In this document: positions 1 through 8,160 of the stretch, piece after piece
Layout of the letters: every line of letters starts with the position of its first letter
Numbering within the stretch: position 1 is the stretch's first letter
Source of the DNA: Sulfurovum sp.
Lineage (GTDB): Bacteria; Campylobacterota; Campylobacteria; Campylobacterales; Sulfurovaceae
Assembly: GCA_027071315.1 (NCBI GenBank)
Contig: JALSUP010000181.1
Coordinates: forward strand, 1-53,019
Length of the DNA: 53,019 nucleotides
Direction of reading: 5' to 3'
Position numbers and translations under genes: made by a program
The notes under the pieces: model-generated
Told to the model about the DNA's origin: nothing
The model's input: only the letters and a program-made list of their open reading frames with translations
Databases searched by the model: none

Positions 1-75
1 AGCAATTATGGAAGAAAAATATGGAAAAATAACTATTTTATCGGGAATATTGGCGCTATAATTTTTTTAAATTGA

Positions 76-429
76 AAACTGATAAAACAGGAAGGCTGGA
101 GAAGTATTTTTAGAGGTTCCCTTAATAGTAAGACATCTTCCGCTAATGCTTCTTCATCACAATCAAGTTCAGGTGGAGGAACGGGTAGAGGTGCTGGAGA
201 AAACATGAATACCCCTATCACGAGCAGTAATAGTGGTACCAGTATGGGTTCTATGGCAAAGACGGCTATTGGTGGCACTATAAAAGCCACAGCAGGAATC
301 ATGGGTGCCATGGCATCTGAAGCTTTAGACCTTAAACCTAGTATGTCTGCGTCATCAAATCAAAATGATGAACCTAAAAGATTTCCTACAGAGTATAAAG
401 CACAAGAAAATAACAAGGATGAACCCTAG
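76..429 (+). CDS. Uncharacterised Ser/Gly-rich protein, integrated element
   Basis: The reading frame is open from 76 to the stop at 427-429. The first ATG is at 205, preceded by GGAG at 196-199, so the gene may be only 205-429 (74 codons). The stretch before 205 is also strongly Ser/Gly-rich in the same frame, so the true start may be further left or lost to a frameshift near 60-110, where all three frames meet stops. Low-complexity Ser/Gly followed by a short Gly/Ala/Met-rich hydrophobic segment resembles the disordered tails of TrbL/VirB6-like conjugation proteins, but that is only an analogy. It begins a tightly packed rightward series ending in the integrase. Function unknown. Confidence 0.4.
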   Translation, partial: KLIKQEGWRSIFRGSLNSKTSSANASSSQSSSGGGTGRGAGENMNTPITSSNSGTSMGSMAKTAIGGTIKATAGIMGAMASEALDLKPSMSASSNQNDEPKRFPTEYKAQENNKDEP

Positions 430-430
430 C

Positions 431-562
431 ATGACTCAATCTACCGTATATACTCCTAAAGAGAGTTTTAGTGAGAAATATAAACCTTACCTTTACAAGA
501 TAAGTAAAGATGCGGGGTATGCTCTTGATCTAGCAAAATACAACAAGGATAATCCAATATGA
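431..562 (+). CDS. Small hypothetical protein (43 aa), integrated element
   Basis: The ATG at 431 directly follows the stop of the preceding frame, with AAGGA at 415-419 about 11 bases upstream. An in-frame ATG at 419 would add four residues but has the AAGG directly against it. The product is basic and polar, rich in Lys and Tyr, with no membrane segment and no recognised domain. Its stop overlaps the next start in an ATGA arrangement (559-562), which suggests translational coupling and supports the gene being real. No function can be assigned. Confidence 0.45.
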   Translation: MTQSTVYTPKESFSEKYKPYLYKISKDAGYALDLAKYNKDNPI

Positions 563-753
563 ATATTGAAAAACTAATCCATGAATTGAGTGAAACTATT
601 GTTGGTGCTGTTCTGATAGTTATTTCATTTAGCTATATAGGATTTAACTCTATAGAAAAAATAGTTATCAGTACTGTCTTTATGTTGATTGGTGGATATT
701 ATATTTTCAAGGCGAACAGATCATACAAAAGGAGAAAGAACAATGCAAAATAA
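559..753 (+). CDS. Small two-helix membrane protein, integrated element
   Basis: A 64-residue protein with two predicted hydrophobic segments (about residues 14-29 and 33-50) and a strongly basic C-terminus (residues 53-64, rich in Arg and Lys). It overlaps the upstream frame by ATGA and overlaps the next gene by 11 bases, so it sits in a compact operon. Two-helix proteins with a basic tail are common in conjugative or phage cargo, including holins and entry-exclusion proteins, but nothing in the sequence selects one of these roles. Confidence 0.5.
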   Translation: MNIEKLIHELSETIVGAVLIVISFSYIGFNSIEKIVISTVFMLIGGYYIFKANRSYKRRKNNAK

Positions 754-964
754 AACACTTTATCTAAAAACAAATGCCATGGCAAAACTTATAGGCTATA
801 GTGGCGACTATCTACTTAAAAACCGTGAAGTACTCTTTTTTGAGGGTATTCACTACTTCCCAAAAGAGAAGCGTCTTGACTGGAAAGTAGCAAAGATGAT
901 TGAGTGGGTAGAGGGTAATTCTATCTCTAATCAAGCAAAAAACATTTTGGATTTGGTATCATAA
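743..964 (+). CDS. Excisionase-like small DNA-binding protein
   Basis: A 73-residue protein starting at ATG 743, placed by the ribosome-binding site AAAGGAGA at about 728-735. The frame is open back to 689, but an earlier start would lie deep inside the preceding gene and lacks a ribosome-binding site. Residues 11-50 read like a winged-helix or AlpA-type DNA-binding fold (a Met-Ala-Lys-Leu-Ile-Gly-Tyr-Ser helix-turn, then a wing with His-Tyr-Phe-Pro and Leu-Asp-Trp). It ends 34 bases before the integrase, the usual place for a recombination directionality factor. The assignment is by context and general character; a small transcriptional regulator is the alternative. Confidence 0.6.
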   Translation: MQNKTLYLKTNAMAKLIGYSGDYLLKNREVLFFEGIHYFPKEKRLDWKVAKMIEWVEGNSISNQAKNILDLVS

Positions 965-998
965 TGTGCCCATTGTCTACTGGAGAGGATGGTAAATA

Positions 999-2063
999 AT
1001 GGTAAAAATGTTCAGGAGATCCAACGGAAAACTGTATCTGGAGTATGAAGCCTATGGCAAAATCGTACAAAAGAGTACACGACTTGAGGATACTTCACAA
1101 AACAGAGCATTGGTAAAAAAAGAGGTGATTCCAGCACTCCAAGGGAAGATACTTAGAGGTGAGTTATCCCAAGAAAAGCCTAAGACGTTTTCATATTATA
1201 GTGAAATATATCTTAGTGATAAAACGCACTTAAAAACATATAATAGAGTCGTTAAGCATGTTGCATCGATTAATGCAGTTCTTGGAGATATTCAAATAGA
1301 TCTACTAAGAAAGTCTGATATAAAAGACTGGGCTAGAGATATGTTATTTACACGAACACCTAAAACGGTTCGTAACTATTTGACAAGTATCAGAGGTGTT
1401 GTTGACATAGCCATAGATAAAGAGGTCGTTAATCACAATGTAGCCTACAATCTAAAGCTACCTACACACCAACCTGAAGAGGTAGAACCTTTTTCTGAAG
1501 AAGCCGTAAGACTTCTATTTGCCAAGGCAAATAAGTTTTTAAAGCTCTATTTAGCGATAGGGTTTTACACTGGTATGAGAACTGGAGAGATACTAGGACT
1601 CATGTATAGTGATATTGACTTTGAGAGAAAAGTAATCCATGTGAAAAGGTCAATATCTGAGGGGAAAGTGACAACACCTAAAACTAAAAGTAGTATTAGA
1701 CAAGTTCCAATCCTTGATGATTTATTACCATATTTAACAAAGCCTACTAACTCCTTATGGATATTTAGTCGCCAAGATGGTACAAGGTTAGGTAGATTTG
1801 GAGAGAACCGATACAGAGAATGGCATAAGCTCTTAGAGGAGTGTAAACTTGCCTATAGAAAGCCTTATGCTACAAGGCATACATACATCGTTACGATGTT
1901 AAAAAATAGTAATTTGAGTATTTTACAGATTGCACAGATTGTAGGACATACTACGACACAGATGATCATTCAAAATTATGGTAAATACATAAAAGGTGAG
2001 CATTTGAAATTAGATAGGGATTTAAAGTTGTTTACTGACAAATCAGCTGACAGTACGGCTTAG
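999..2063 (+). CDS. Tyrosine recombinase / integrase
   Basis: A 354-residue site-specific recombinase. The start is set by GGAGAGGA at 982-989, nine bases upstream. The N-terminal ~65 residues form an arm-binding region, followed by a core-binding SAM-like domain (about 65-155) and a catalytic domain (about 165-335). Visible catalytic positions are Arg in Thr-Gly-Met-Arg-Thr-Gly-Glu, the Arg-His pair in Ala-Thr-Arg-His-Thr, His in Val-Gly-His-Thr, and the nucleophilic Tyr in Gln-Asn-Tyr-Gly-Lys. All are intact, so the enzyme is probably active. It ends 13 bases from the 3' end of tRNA-Ser, the classic position for an integrase using a tRNA attachment site. It presumably integrates and excises the element extending left of the window. 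Confidence 0.93.
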   Translation: MVKMFRRSNGKLYLEYEAYGKIVQKSTRLEDTSQNRALVKKEVIPALQGKILRGELSQEKPKTFSYYSEIYLSDKTHLKTYNRVVKHVASINAVLGDIQIDLLRKSDIKDWARDMLFTRTPKTVRNYLTSIRGVVDIAIDKEVVNHNVAYNLKLPTHQPEEVEPFSEEAVRLLFAKANKFLKLYLAIGFYTGMRTGEILGLMYSDIDFERKVIHVKRSISEGKVTTPKTKSSIRQVPILDDLLPYLTKPTNSLWIFSRQDGTRLGRFGENRYREWHKLLEECKLAYRKPYATRHTYIVTMLKNSNLSILQIAQIVGHTTTQMIIQNYGKYIKGEHLKLDRDLKLFTDKSADSTA

Positions 2064-2076
2064 AGTGCCTATTTGA

Positions 2077-2100
2077 TGGCCGGGAGAGGGGGATTCGAAC
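2077..2100. other. Candidate attachment site at the 3' end of tRNA-Ser
   Basis: The 3' end of tRNA-Ser (T-arm, acceptor stem and CCA) lies directly against the integrase gene. Integrases of this type commonly recombine within tRNA 3' ends and leave a direct repeat at the far end of the element. The far end is outside the window, so the repeat cannot be seen here and the exact limits are a guess. Confidence 0.4.
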
Positions 2101-2164
2101 CCCCGGAGGTATAACCCTCACCGGTTTTCAAGACCGGCACATTCGACCACTCTGACATCTCCCG
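2077..2164 (-). tRNA. tRNA-Ser (anticodon UGA)
   Basis: An 88-base class II tRNA on the minus strand. The 5' acceptor strand CGGGAGA (2158-2164) pairs with TCTCCCG (2081-2087), followed by discriminator G and an encoded CCA (2077-2079). The anticodon loop is CTTGAAA, giving anticodon TGA. The long variable arm is typical of tRNA-Ser. It is the last gene of the minus-strand tRNA cluster, and its 3' end adjoins the integrase. Confidence 0.95.
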
Positions 2165-2216
2165 ACATTTTGTAGAATAGAATTTTATCTAAAAAAGATA
2201 AGAAACTATTTAAAAG

Positions 2217-2317
2217 TTTTGATGAAACACCAAATAAGGTACACTATCTTCAAAATCGACTGGTCGATTGAGCCTTCTGCTGAAGAATTAATAGCGTACC
2301 ATTTGATGTTTCATCAA
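2217..2317 (-). repeat. Structured palindromic insert between tRNA-Ser and tRNA-Leu
   Basis: The outer arms, 2219-2242 and 2296-2317, are inverted repeats carrying TTGATGAAACA and GTACC blocks. Between them are two smaller hairpins: ATCGAC/GTCGAT on the minus strand near 2255-2269, and a TTCT/AGAA hairpin near 2272-2287. The predicted shape is a three-way junction of about 100 bases lying within the tRNA cluster transcript, with its right arm ending one base from the CCA of tRNA-Leu. It could be a REP-like mobile palindrome or a processing element. No function is established. Confidence 0.6.
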
Positions 2318-2318
2318 G

Positions 2319-2405
2319 TGGTACCCGGAGCCGGACTTGAACCGGCACGGTCGCAATGACCGGGGGATTTTAAGTCCCCTGTGTCTACCATTCCACCACC
2401 CGGGC
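2319..2405 (-). tRNA. tRNA-Leu (anticodon UAA)
   Basis: An 87-base class II tRNA. The anticodon loop CTTAAAA gives TAA, and the long variable arm is present. The 5' acceptor strand GCCCGGG (2399-2405) pairs with TCCGGGT through G-U pairs at both ends, with encoded CCA at 2319-2321. It is part of the minus-strand cluster transcribed from about 2640. Confidence 0.95.
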
Positions 2406-2436
2406 ATCAAGGTACCAATTTATTTCTGTATAGTTA

Positions 2437-2512
2437 TGGAGGAACCAGCCGGACTCGAACCGGCGAATAGCAGCTTTGCAGGCTGCGGCCTTACCAACTT
2501 GGCGATGGTTCC
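2437..2512 (-). tRNA. tRNA-Cys (anticodon GCA)
   Basis: A 76-base tRNA with acceptor stem GGAACCA/TGGTTCC and encoded CCA at 2437-2439. The anticodon loop CTGCAAA gives GCA. It lies 13 bases from tRNA-Gly in the same transcript. Confidence 0.95.
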
Positions 2513-2525
2513 ACACATATTTTTA

Positions 2526-2600
2526 TGGAGCGGGCGAACGGGTTCGAACCGTCGACCCCAACCTTGGCAAGGTTATGCTCTACCGCTGAGCTACGCCCGC
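2526..2600 (-). tRNA. tRNA-Gly (anticodon GCC)
   Basis: A 75-base tRNA with acceptor stem GCGGGCG/CGCCCGC and CCA at 2526-2528. The anticodon loop TTGCCAA gives GCC. It is the first gene of the minus-strand tRNA cluster, closest to its promoter. Confidence 0.95.
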
Positions 2601-2644
2601 GCATCCATACCGCATTTAAGTCGTTAGCTTAAAATTGGAGTGCG

Positions 2645-2650
2645 ATTATA
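2645..2650 (-). promoter_or_regulatory. -10 box of the tRNA cluster
   Basis: TATAAT on the minus strand, about 45 bases upstream of tRNA-Gly, with an AT-rich upstream region and no clear -35 box. It is divergent from the ilvD promoter. Confidence 0.6.
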
Positions 2651-2685
2651 TCTAAAATACTTTTAAAAGTAAATAGTTTTTGTGA

Positions 2686-2691
2686 TATAAT
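2686..2691 (+). promoter_or_regulatory. -10 box of ilvD
   Basis: TGTGATATAAT contains TATAAT preceded by a near extended -10, 31 bases upstream of the ilvD ATG. No -35 box is visible, only a T-rich upstream region, which fits the Campylobacterota promoter pattern. Confidence 0.65.
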
Positions 2692-2721
2692 CAAAAAAAC
2701 AATCATTAAAGGCATAAGAGC

Positions 2722-4410
2722 ATGAGAAGTAGCGAGATAAAAGAGGGTTTTAGCAGAGCACCGCACAGAAGTTTGTTACGTGCAACAGGCGTAAAAGATG
2801 AAGATTTTGAAAAACCGTTCATTGGTGTAGCAAACTCATTTATTGAAATCATTCCGGGACACTTTTTTCTGAACAAAGTTTCTGAAGTTATTAAAGAAGA
2901 GATCAGAGCCAATGGCTGTGTTCCTTTTGAATTCAATACCATCGGTGTCGATGACGGGATTGCTATGGGGCATGACGGAATGTTGTATTCACTTCCGAGC
3001 CGTGAGATCATTGCCAACTCTATTGAGACGGTCATGAATGCACATAAGCTTGATGCGATGATCGCCATCCCAAACTGTGACAAGATCGTCCCGGGGATGA
3101 TCATGGGTGCTTTACGTGTGGATGTGCCTACTGTCTTTGTTTCCGGCGGTCCTATGGCTGCGGGACACATGGAAGATGGTACTCCGATCGATCTTGCAAC
3201 TGTTTTTGAAGGTGTGGGAGAGTTTGAAGCAGGAGAGATCACAGAAGAGAAACTGACAGAAATGGAATGTAACGCCTGTCCAAGCGGCGGATCATGCTCT
3301 GGAATGTTCACTGCAAACTCTATGAATACCCTGATGGAAGCCATGGGAATCGCACTGCCAGGTAACGGAACCATTCTTGCACTGACACCTGAGAGAACTG
3401 AACTTTACAAAAAAGCGGCAAGACGCATTTGTGAAATTGCAAAAATGGAAGCATCAGAGCAGGAAAAATACAGAACAAGAAATATCCTCAATGAAAATGC
3501 TGTACGTAATGCTTTTGCTGTCGATATGGCTATGGGCGGGTCTTCAAATACGGTACTTCATATGCTTGCCATTGCCAAAGAGGCAGAGGTTGACTTTAAC
3601 CTGAAAGATATCAATGCCATCTCTAAGCGGGTTTCACACATTACAAAGATCTCTCCTTCTTTGACTACGGTGCATATGGAAGATATTAACAAAGCAGGTG
3701 GTGTCAATGCGGTGATGCATGAGATGATGAAACGCGGTGATGACATTTTACGTGACAATCTCTCTGTGTCCGGCGAAACACTTTATGAGAAAGTAAAAGA
3801 TGCAAAGATATTGGATACCAATATTATTCACACCATAGATAACCCTTATTCAGAAGTAGGCGGGCTTGCCATTCTTTACGGAAATCTTGCAGAGCAGGGT
3901 GCGGTCATTAAGACAGCAGGTATTACGGGAGAGAGAGTCTTTACCGGTACAGCGGTTTGTTTTAATTCTCAGGATGAAGCAATTGAAGGTATCCTGGCAG
4001 GAAAAGTCAAAGCGGGTAATGTGGTTGTGATCCGTTATGAAGGACCAAAAGGCGGACCGGGAATGCAGGAGATGCTGAGTCCTACGAGTTTGATCATGGG
4101 GATGGGTCTGGGTGATTCGGTTGCCTTGATCACCGATGGAAGATTCTCCGGTGCGACCAGAGGAGCGAGTATTGGGCATGTGAGCCCTGAAGCAGCAGAG
4201 GGTGGTCTTATAGGACTGCTTGAAGACGGTGATGAGATACACATTGATGTTGACCAGTACATTTTACAGGCGAATTTGAGTGATGAAGTGATCGCTGAGA
4301 GAAAAGCGACCTTCAAACCACTCGTGAAGCCTTTGAAGAGCAAGTGGCTAAGACAGTACAGAGCGTTGGTGACCAATGCAAGTAACGGTGCCATTCTGGA
4401 AGCAGAATAG
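2722..4410 (+). CDS. ilvD: Dihydroxy-acid dehydratase
   Basis: A 562-residue cytosolic enzyme that dehydrates 2,3-dihydroxy-isovalerate and -methylvalerate to 2-oxo acids in valine and isoleucine biosynthesis. Cys119 in Pro-Asn-Cys-Asp-Lys and Cys192 in Gly-Gly-Ser-Cys-Ser-Gly-Met-Phe-Thr are the family cluster ligands. At residues 45-47 it has Pro-Gly-His, where the [2Fe-2S] class carries a further Cys. This resembles the E. coli-type enzyme, so an oxygen-labile [4Fe-4S] cluster is inferred. The length is normal for the family. It has its own promoter and is followed without a gap by a small membrane protein gene. Confidence 0.97.
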   Translation: MRSSEIKEGFSRAPHRSLLRATGVKDEDFEKPFIGVANSFIEIIPGHFFLNKVSEVIKEEIRANGCVPFEFNTIGVDDGIAMGHDGMLYSLPSREIIANSIETVMNAHKLDAMIAIPNCDKIVPGMIMGALRVDVPTVFVSGGPMAAGHMEDGTPIDLATVFEGVGEFEAGEITEEKLTEMECNACPSGGSCSGMFTANSMNTLMEAMGIALPGNGTILALTPERTELYKKAARRICEIAKMEASEQEKYRTRNILNENAVRNAFAVDMAMGGSSNTVLHMLAIAKEAEVDFNLKDINAISKRVSHITKISPSLTTVHMEDINKAGGVNAVMHEMMKRGDDILRDNLSVSGETLYEKVKDAKILDTNIIHTIDNPYSEVGGLAILYGNLAEQGAVIKTAGITGERVFTGTAVCFNSQDEAIEGILAGKVKAGNVVVIRYEGPKGGPGMQEMLSPTSLIMGMGLGDSVALITDGRFSGATRGASIGHVSPEAAEGGLIGLLEDGDEIHIDVDQYILQANLSDEVIAERKATFKPLVKPLKSKWLRQYRALVTNASNGAILEAE

Positions 4411-4842
4411 ATGGATAAGGCATTTTTACTCTATGTGATGGTCGGTCTGGGATTTTTCTATGTTATTACGCATTATGTCGGAGAGATACAGAAAGAAGAT
4501 GAAGTCATTGGGAAAAGTGTCTATGCGAAAGAGCATAAATATGACAACTCCTTCGGAACAGATAATGTCGGACGTGTGGTGTTTGACCTTCCAAATGCCA
4601 ATCTCTCCACACAAATGAAAGTATGGAATGAAACTTCATTTAAAGAGGAGTTGTTAGCGCTTTTCCCCTCTTTTGAAGAGATGAAAGTCTTTATAGAAGA
4701 CAGGGTACAGAGTGAAGCCTTGCGTGAAAAACTGCTTCTACAGCTTGCAAAGGCGGAAGACGGATTCCTCTCCGGAACGATGAACGGGAAAGAAGTCAAA
4801 GCATCGTTGAGTACGCTCAAGGGGACCGCTGATAATAGGTGA
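4411..4842 (+). CDS. Hypothetical membrane-anchored protein
   Basis: A 143-residue protein whose ATG directly follows the ilvD stop, so it is probably co-transcribed. Residues 4-20 form one hydrophobic segment with a short N-terminal tail; the rest is polar with an amphipathic helical region (about 75-125). No family is recognised. The last codons (from 4823) lie inside the left arm of the long-hairpin repeat, so the C-terminus is probably encoded by, or was duplicated into, that element. No link to branched-chain amino-acid synthesis beyond position can be claimed. Confidence 0.7.
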   Translation: MDKAFLLYVMVGLGFFYVITHYVGEIQKEDEVIGKSVYAKEHKYDNSFGTDNVGRVVFDLPNANLSTQMKVWNETSFKEELLALFPSFEEMKVFIEDRVQSEALREKLLLQLAKAEDGFLSGTMNGKEVKASLSTLKGTADNR

Positions 4843-5084
4843 TATCCACAACATCTCTAGCTTTTGTCTAGGCTAGGCACTCTTTTGAAGTCCTAGCCGT
4901 AGCTAAGTCAAAAAAGAGTAACAACGCATAGGCGAAAGCTAGTGATGCCCGAAGGGTGGGCTTTACAAACGCAATCTTGCATAAGATACTTACTTCGTCT
5001 TAGCTATGGCTAGGACTTGAAAGTCTCTTGCCCAATCTTACATTTGTAAAATCCATTGTGGGAATTACCTATTATCAGCGGTCC
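4823..5084. repeat. Long-hairpin dispersed repeat, copy 1
   Basis: The core (about 4846-5061) is roughly 90% identical by eye to 21341-21555. The outer arms 4823-4840 and 5067-5084 are an 18-bp perfect inverted repeat (GGACCGCTGATAATAGGT and complement), followed inward by CCACAA/TTGTGG. A second inverted pair lies inside (AAGTCCTAGCC-TAGCTAAG near 4887-4910 and its complement near 4998-5020). The outer arms are not shared with copy 2. The element sits between convergent genes and its left arm overlaps the end of the 4411-4842 gene. Confidence 0.85.
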
Positions 5085-5095
5085 ACTAGGTAAAT

Positions 5096-6289
5096 TTACT
5101 GCTTTGAATCGCTGTGCGTGATCTTCTCATGCCAGGCAGAAAGTGTCTTTTCAAAACCGATCTGCCGGGTTTCATAAAAGTGCAGTCCTTTACTCAGATA
5201 GGACTGTGCCACCCAACCCCCAAAATCATGCGGATAGACATACGTTTTCGCATGTGTCTTAATATGATCAGGAATAGGGTAGATCTCTCCGTCCTGAATG
5301 GCTTTCTGTGCTTTATTGATCGCCATATAGGCCGTATTGGACTTGGGTGATGACGCCAGGTAGATGACCAGTTGGGAGAGCGATATGCGTGCTTCCGGGT
5401 AGCCGATATGTTTGACAATATTCAATGTCGAGGAAGCAAGGTTCAGGGCAGGGGGGTTGGCATTGCCAATGTCCTCGGATGCCAAAATAGCCAAACGCCG
5501 GGCAATAAACTCTGCCGGTTCCCCTCCCTCGATCAATCTTGCCAGATAATAGACCGCAGCATCGATGTCAGAGCCTCTAATACTCTTGATCATGGCAGAG
5601 GTCAGCTCGTAGTGACTTTCGCTCTCAGATGAGCCTGCCTGCATCGCGTGGGGGCGAATCTGTTTGAGTGTGGAGAGTGTGACAGGCGTATGCACAGCTT
5701 GTGCACTCTCGAGAAGGTTCAACATGGCTCTCACATCTCCTCCGCTTGAAAATACCAGATACGCTTTGGCATCCTCTTCAATCAGCACTTTCTCAACTGT
5801 CGCAATTTTTTCTAAATAGGCAAGCATATCATCCTGGGAAAGGGCTTCCAACTCAAAAAGGTGTGAACGCGAACGCATGGCAGCGGTCAAAGAGTAGTAA
5901 GGGTTCTCTGTTGAAGCCCCTATAATGAGTGCTGCGTTATTTTCCATAAAAGGCAGCAGTACTTCCTGCTGGTTTTTACTTAAACGATGCACTTCATCTA
6001 TGAAGATGAGGGGTTTCTGCAGGGCATTTTGGTACTCTTTGAAGATCTTTCGTAACTCTTCTATTTTTAGGGATGTGGCATTCATTTCATAAAAAGGACG
6101 CTGCAGATCTGTGGCAATGATCCGTGCCAGCGTGGTCTTCCCACAGCCCGGAGGCCCGTAAAAGAAGGTATGTGGAAGCTTTTTACTCTCTATGAGCTTC
6201 TGAAGGACGGCATTTTTGCCTAAGAGATGCTGCTGCCCAATGATCTCATTGAGGGTCTTGGGACGGTATTTGAGTGCCAGATTTACCAC
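5096..6289 (-). CDS. rarA: Replication-associated recombination protein A (RarA/MgsA)
   Basis: A 397-residue AAA+ ATPase of the RarA/Mgs1/WRNIP1 family, acting at stalled replication forks. Walker A is at Gly45-Thr52 (GPPGCGKT), Walker B at 95-99 (IFIDE), and sensor 1 in the Ala-Ser-Thr-Glu-Asn-Pro block near residue 129. The C-terminal half carries the MgsA tetramerisation region. The size is slightly below the E. coli protein (about 447). The ATG is four bases after the stop of the rluB-like gene, so it is the last gene of the minus-strand run. Its 3' end comes close to the long-hairpin repeat. Confidence 0.93.
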   Translation of the reverse strand: MVNLALKYRPKTLNEIIGQQHLLGKNAVLQKLIESKKLPHTFFYGPPGCGKTTLARIIATDLQRPFYEMNATSLKIEELRKIFKEYQNALQKPLIFIDEVHRLSKNQQEVLLPFMENNAALIIGASTENPYYSLTAAMRSRSHLFELEALSQDDMLAYLEKIATVEKVLIEEDAKAYLVFSSGGDVRAMLNLLESAQAVHTPVTLSTLKQIRPHAMQAGSSESESHYELTSAMIKSIRGSDIDAAVYYLARLIEGGEPAEFIARRLAILASEDIGNANPPALNLASSTLNIVKHIGYPEARISLSQLVIYLASSPKSNTAYMAINKAQKAIQDGEIYPIPDHIKTHAKTYVYPHDFGGWVAQSYLSKGLHFYETRQIGFEKTLSAWHEKITHSDSKQ

Positions 6290-6292
6290 AAT

Positions 6293-7171
6293 TTAATCTC
6301 TTTTTTTAAACTTTTTTTCGTTTTCTGCTTTACGTTTCAGGTACTCTTTTTCACGTAGATTCTCTGCTTCCTGCTTTTTGGCATTGGCTTCATTGAAGAT
6401 GGCTGCCTTGGCATTGGCGTCACGGCGTTTCATAAAGTCATGGACTTCGTCATATTCACGCTGTGTAAAGAAACGTGTTTTGTTGGTCGGCAGGTTATTG
6501 AGGTCTATGCCTCCGAATGAGACACGTTTCAGGTCCAGTACTTTGGCTTCAAAGTGCGCAAAAAAACGTCTCAGTTCTCTGTTCTTCCCCTCACGAATGG
6601 TGACACGGAGTTTAGCAAAGTTTTTTCCTTCTCCTCTAAGCTCAAAGTGTGCAAAAGGGGCAAATTCCATAGAGAAGATCTTTGATCTCTCATGGGCACC
6701 CGCACGGGCATCATCGAGGACGAGTCCCTCTTTCATGGCAGAGATCATCTCTGGCGTGACAGGTTTGTCAAGTTTCAGGTTGTAGGTACGGTCAAGCTGG
6801 CTCTCCATGAGTGCGGAGGCAACGTCTGCATTGTCTGTCATAAGTAAGAGACCCTCTGAAGCGAAGTCCAGTCTTCCTACAGGTATGAAGTGTCTGAATT
6901 TCCCCGGCAGTTTATGGTAGATGGTGGTACGGCCACGGTCATCTTTCTTTGTGACCAACGTCCCTTTGGGTTTATTGTAGACAATGATGGTCAGGTCATT
7001 ACTCTCTTTGATCAACTGTCCTTTGACAAAGACTTTGTCGTCTCTTTGGACATCGTAGCCAAACTCTTTGATGGTCTTTTTGTCAATGCTGACTTCTCCT
7101 GCTTCTATGAGTTTGTCTGCATCCCGTCGTGAGTATTTGCTGTTGTGTGATATATATTTGTTTAGTCTCAT
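6293..7171 (-). CDS. rluB: 23S rRNA pseudouridine synthase, RluB/RsuA family
   Basis: A 292-residue enzyme that isomerises uridine to pseudouridine in rRNA. An S4 RNA-binding domain fills residues 1-50; the catalytic domain follows, with Asp102 in Gly-Arg-Leu-Asp-Phe-Ala-Ser-Glu-Gly-Leu. The C-terminus (about 240-292) is a charged Lys/Glu/Arg/Ala helix that probably adds RNA contacts. The product could be RluB, RluE/F or RsuA; the S4 domain excludes RluE, and RluB is the best guess. It lies 20 bases after the kdsD stop and directly before rarA. Confidence 0.88.
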   Translation of the reverse strand: MRLNKYISHNSKYSRRDADKLIEAGEVSIDKKTIKEFGYDVQRDDKVFVKGQLIKESNDLTIIVYNKPKGTLVTKKDDRGRTTIYHKLPGKFRHFIPVGRLDFASEGLLLMTDNADVASALMESQLDRTYNLKLDKPVTPEMISAMKEGLVLDDARAGAHERSKIFSMEFAPFAHFELRGEGKNFAKLRVTIREGKNRELRRFFAHFEAKVLDLKRVSFGGIDLNNLPTNKTRFFTQREYDEVHDFMKRRDANAKAAIFNEANAKKQEAENLREKEYLKRKAENEKKFKKRD

Positions 7172-7191
7172 GTGTTCTCTTTATGTTCTAA

Positions 7192-8160
7192 TTAATGGCT
7201 CTTGATACCGGCATTGACAAGGTCATGTATGTGTAATACGCCGATGAGCTCTTCATTGTCATTGGTAATGGGAAGTAACTGAATACGTGCATTTTCAATG
7301 ATCTCCAGCGCTTCGCTGGCTAGCAGTTCTGTGTTGTTGTAGGACTTGGGTGCAATCGTCGCATAATCGATGGCTAAATGGTCCATATTGAAGCTTTCCA
7401 GCATAAGTGCACGTCGAAGGTCACCATCGGAGAGAAGGGCGGTAAATTTGCCCTTTTTGTTCACGATAAGTACGGTTCCGAGTTTTCCTTCACTCATTTT
7501 GACAATGGCTTCTTTAAGTGTGGTCGTTTCATCAATGATCGGCAAGGATTCTGTCCGCATCAGGTCCTTGATCTTGATAAAAAGTTTTTTTCCCAAAGCC
7601 CCGCCCGGATGATTGGAAGCATAGGCTTCTTTTTTAAAGCCGCTTTTTTTCATCAGTGCAATGGCAAGGGCATCTCCCAGTGCCATGGTGAGCGTGGTAG
7701 AAGTGGTCGGGGCAGCATTGAAAGGACAGGCTTCTTTCTCTACGGCAATATCCAATACGATGTCTGCATAACGTCCGAGCGAAGAATTTTTATTTCCCGT
7801 CAGCCCGATAAGCGGGATGTCAAAACGTTTAATGTGCGGAAGTATCTTGGTCAGCTCTTCACTCTCTCCGCTGCTGCTGATGGCCATCAAAATATCTTCT
7901 TTCCCGATCATCCCAAGGTCACCGTGCAGTGCTTCTGTGGGGTGAAGAAAGAAAGAAGAAGTACCGGTACTGGCAAAGGTGGCAGCCATTTTTGCCCCTA
8001 CCAGACCGGACTTTCCGACACCGGTGATGATGAGCTTTCCTTTGGTTTCAAGGATGAGGCTGAGGGCTTTCAGAAAATTGTCATCAAGACGCTCTGCCGC
8101 TCTGTTGAGGGCATTGGCTTCAATATGAAAAGTTTCCTGTGCAATTTTAATGAGATCCAT
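7192..8160 (-). CDS. kdsD: D-arabinose-5-phosphate isomerase (KdsD/KpsF)
   Basis: A 322-residue enzyme converting ribulose-5-phosphate to arabinose-5-phosphate, the first step of KDO synthesis for lipopolysaccharide. An N-terminal SIS domain carries Gly-Val-Gly-Lys-Ser-Gly near residues 46-51 and an Ile-Ser-Ser-Ser-Gly-Glu-Ser phosphate loop; two CBS domains occupy the last ~120 residues. The ATG at 8160 gives the normal family length. A TTG at 8229 would add 23 residues coded by the adjacent palindrome and is rejected. The gene follows RNase J by 108 bases, an order I recall from Helicobacter. Confidence 0.93.
   Translation of the reverse strand: MDLIKIAQETFHIEANALNRAAERLDDNFLKALSLILETKGKLIITGVGKSGLVGAKMAATFASTGTSSFFLHPTEALHGDLGMIGKEDILMAISSSGESEELTKILPHIKRFDIPLIGLTGNKNSSLGRYADIVLDIAVEKEACPFNAAPTTSTTLTMALGDALAIALMKKSGFKKEAYASNHPGGALGKKLFIKIKDLMRTESLPIIDETTTLKEAIVKMSEGKLGTVLIVNKKGKFTALLSDGDLRRALMLESFNMDHLAIDYATIAPKSYNNTELLASEALEIIENARIQLLPITNDNEELIGVLHIHDLVNAGIKSH

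Noticed and set aside
2337-2627. 96-codon frame across the tRNA cluster
   Set aside because: It covers tRNA-Leu, tRNA-Cys and tRNA-Gly on the opposite strand, a common false gene over tRNA clusters.
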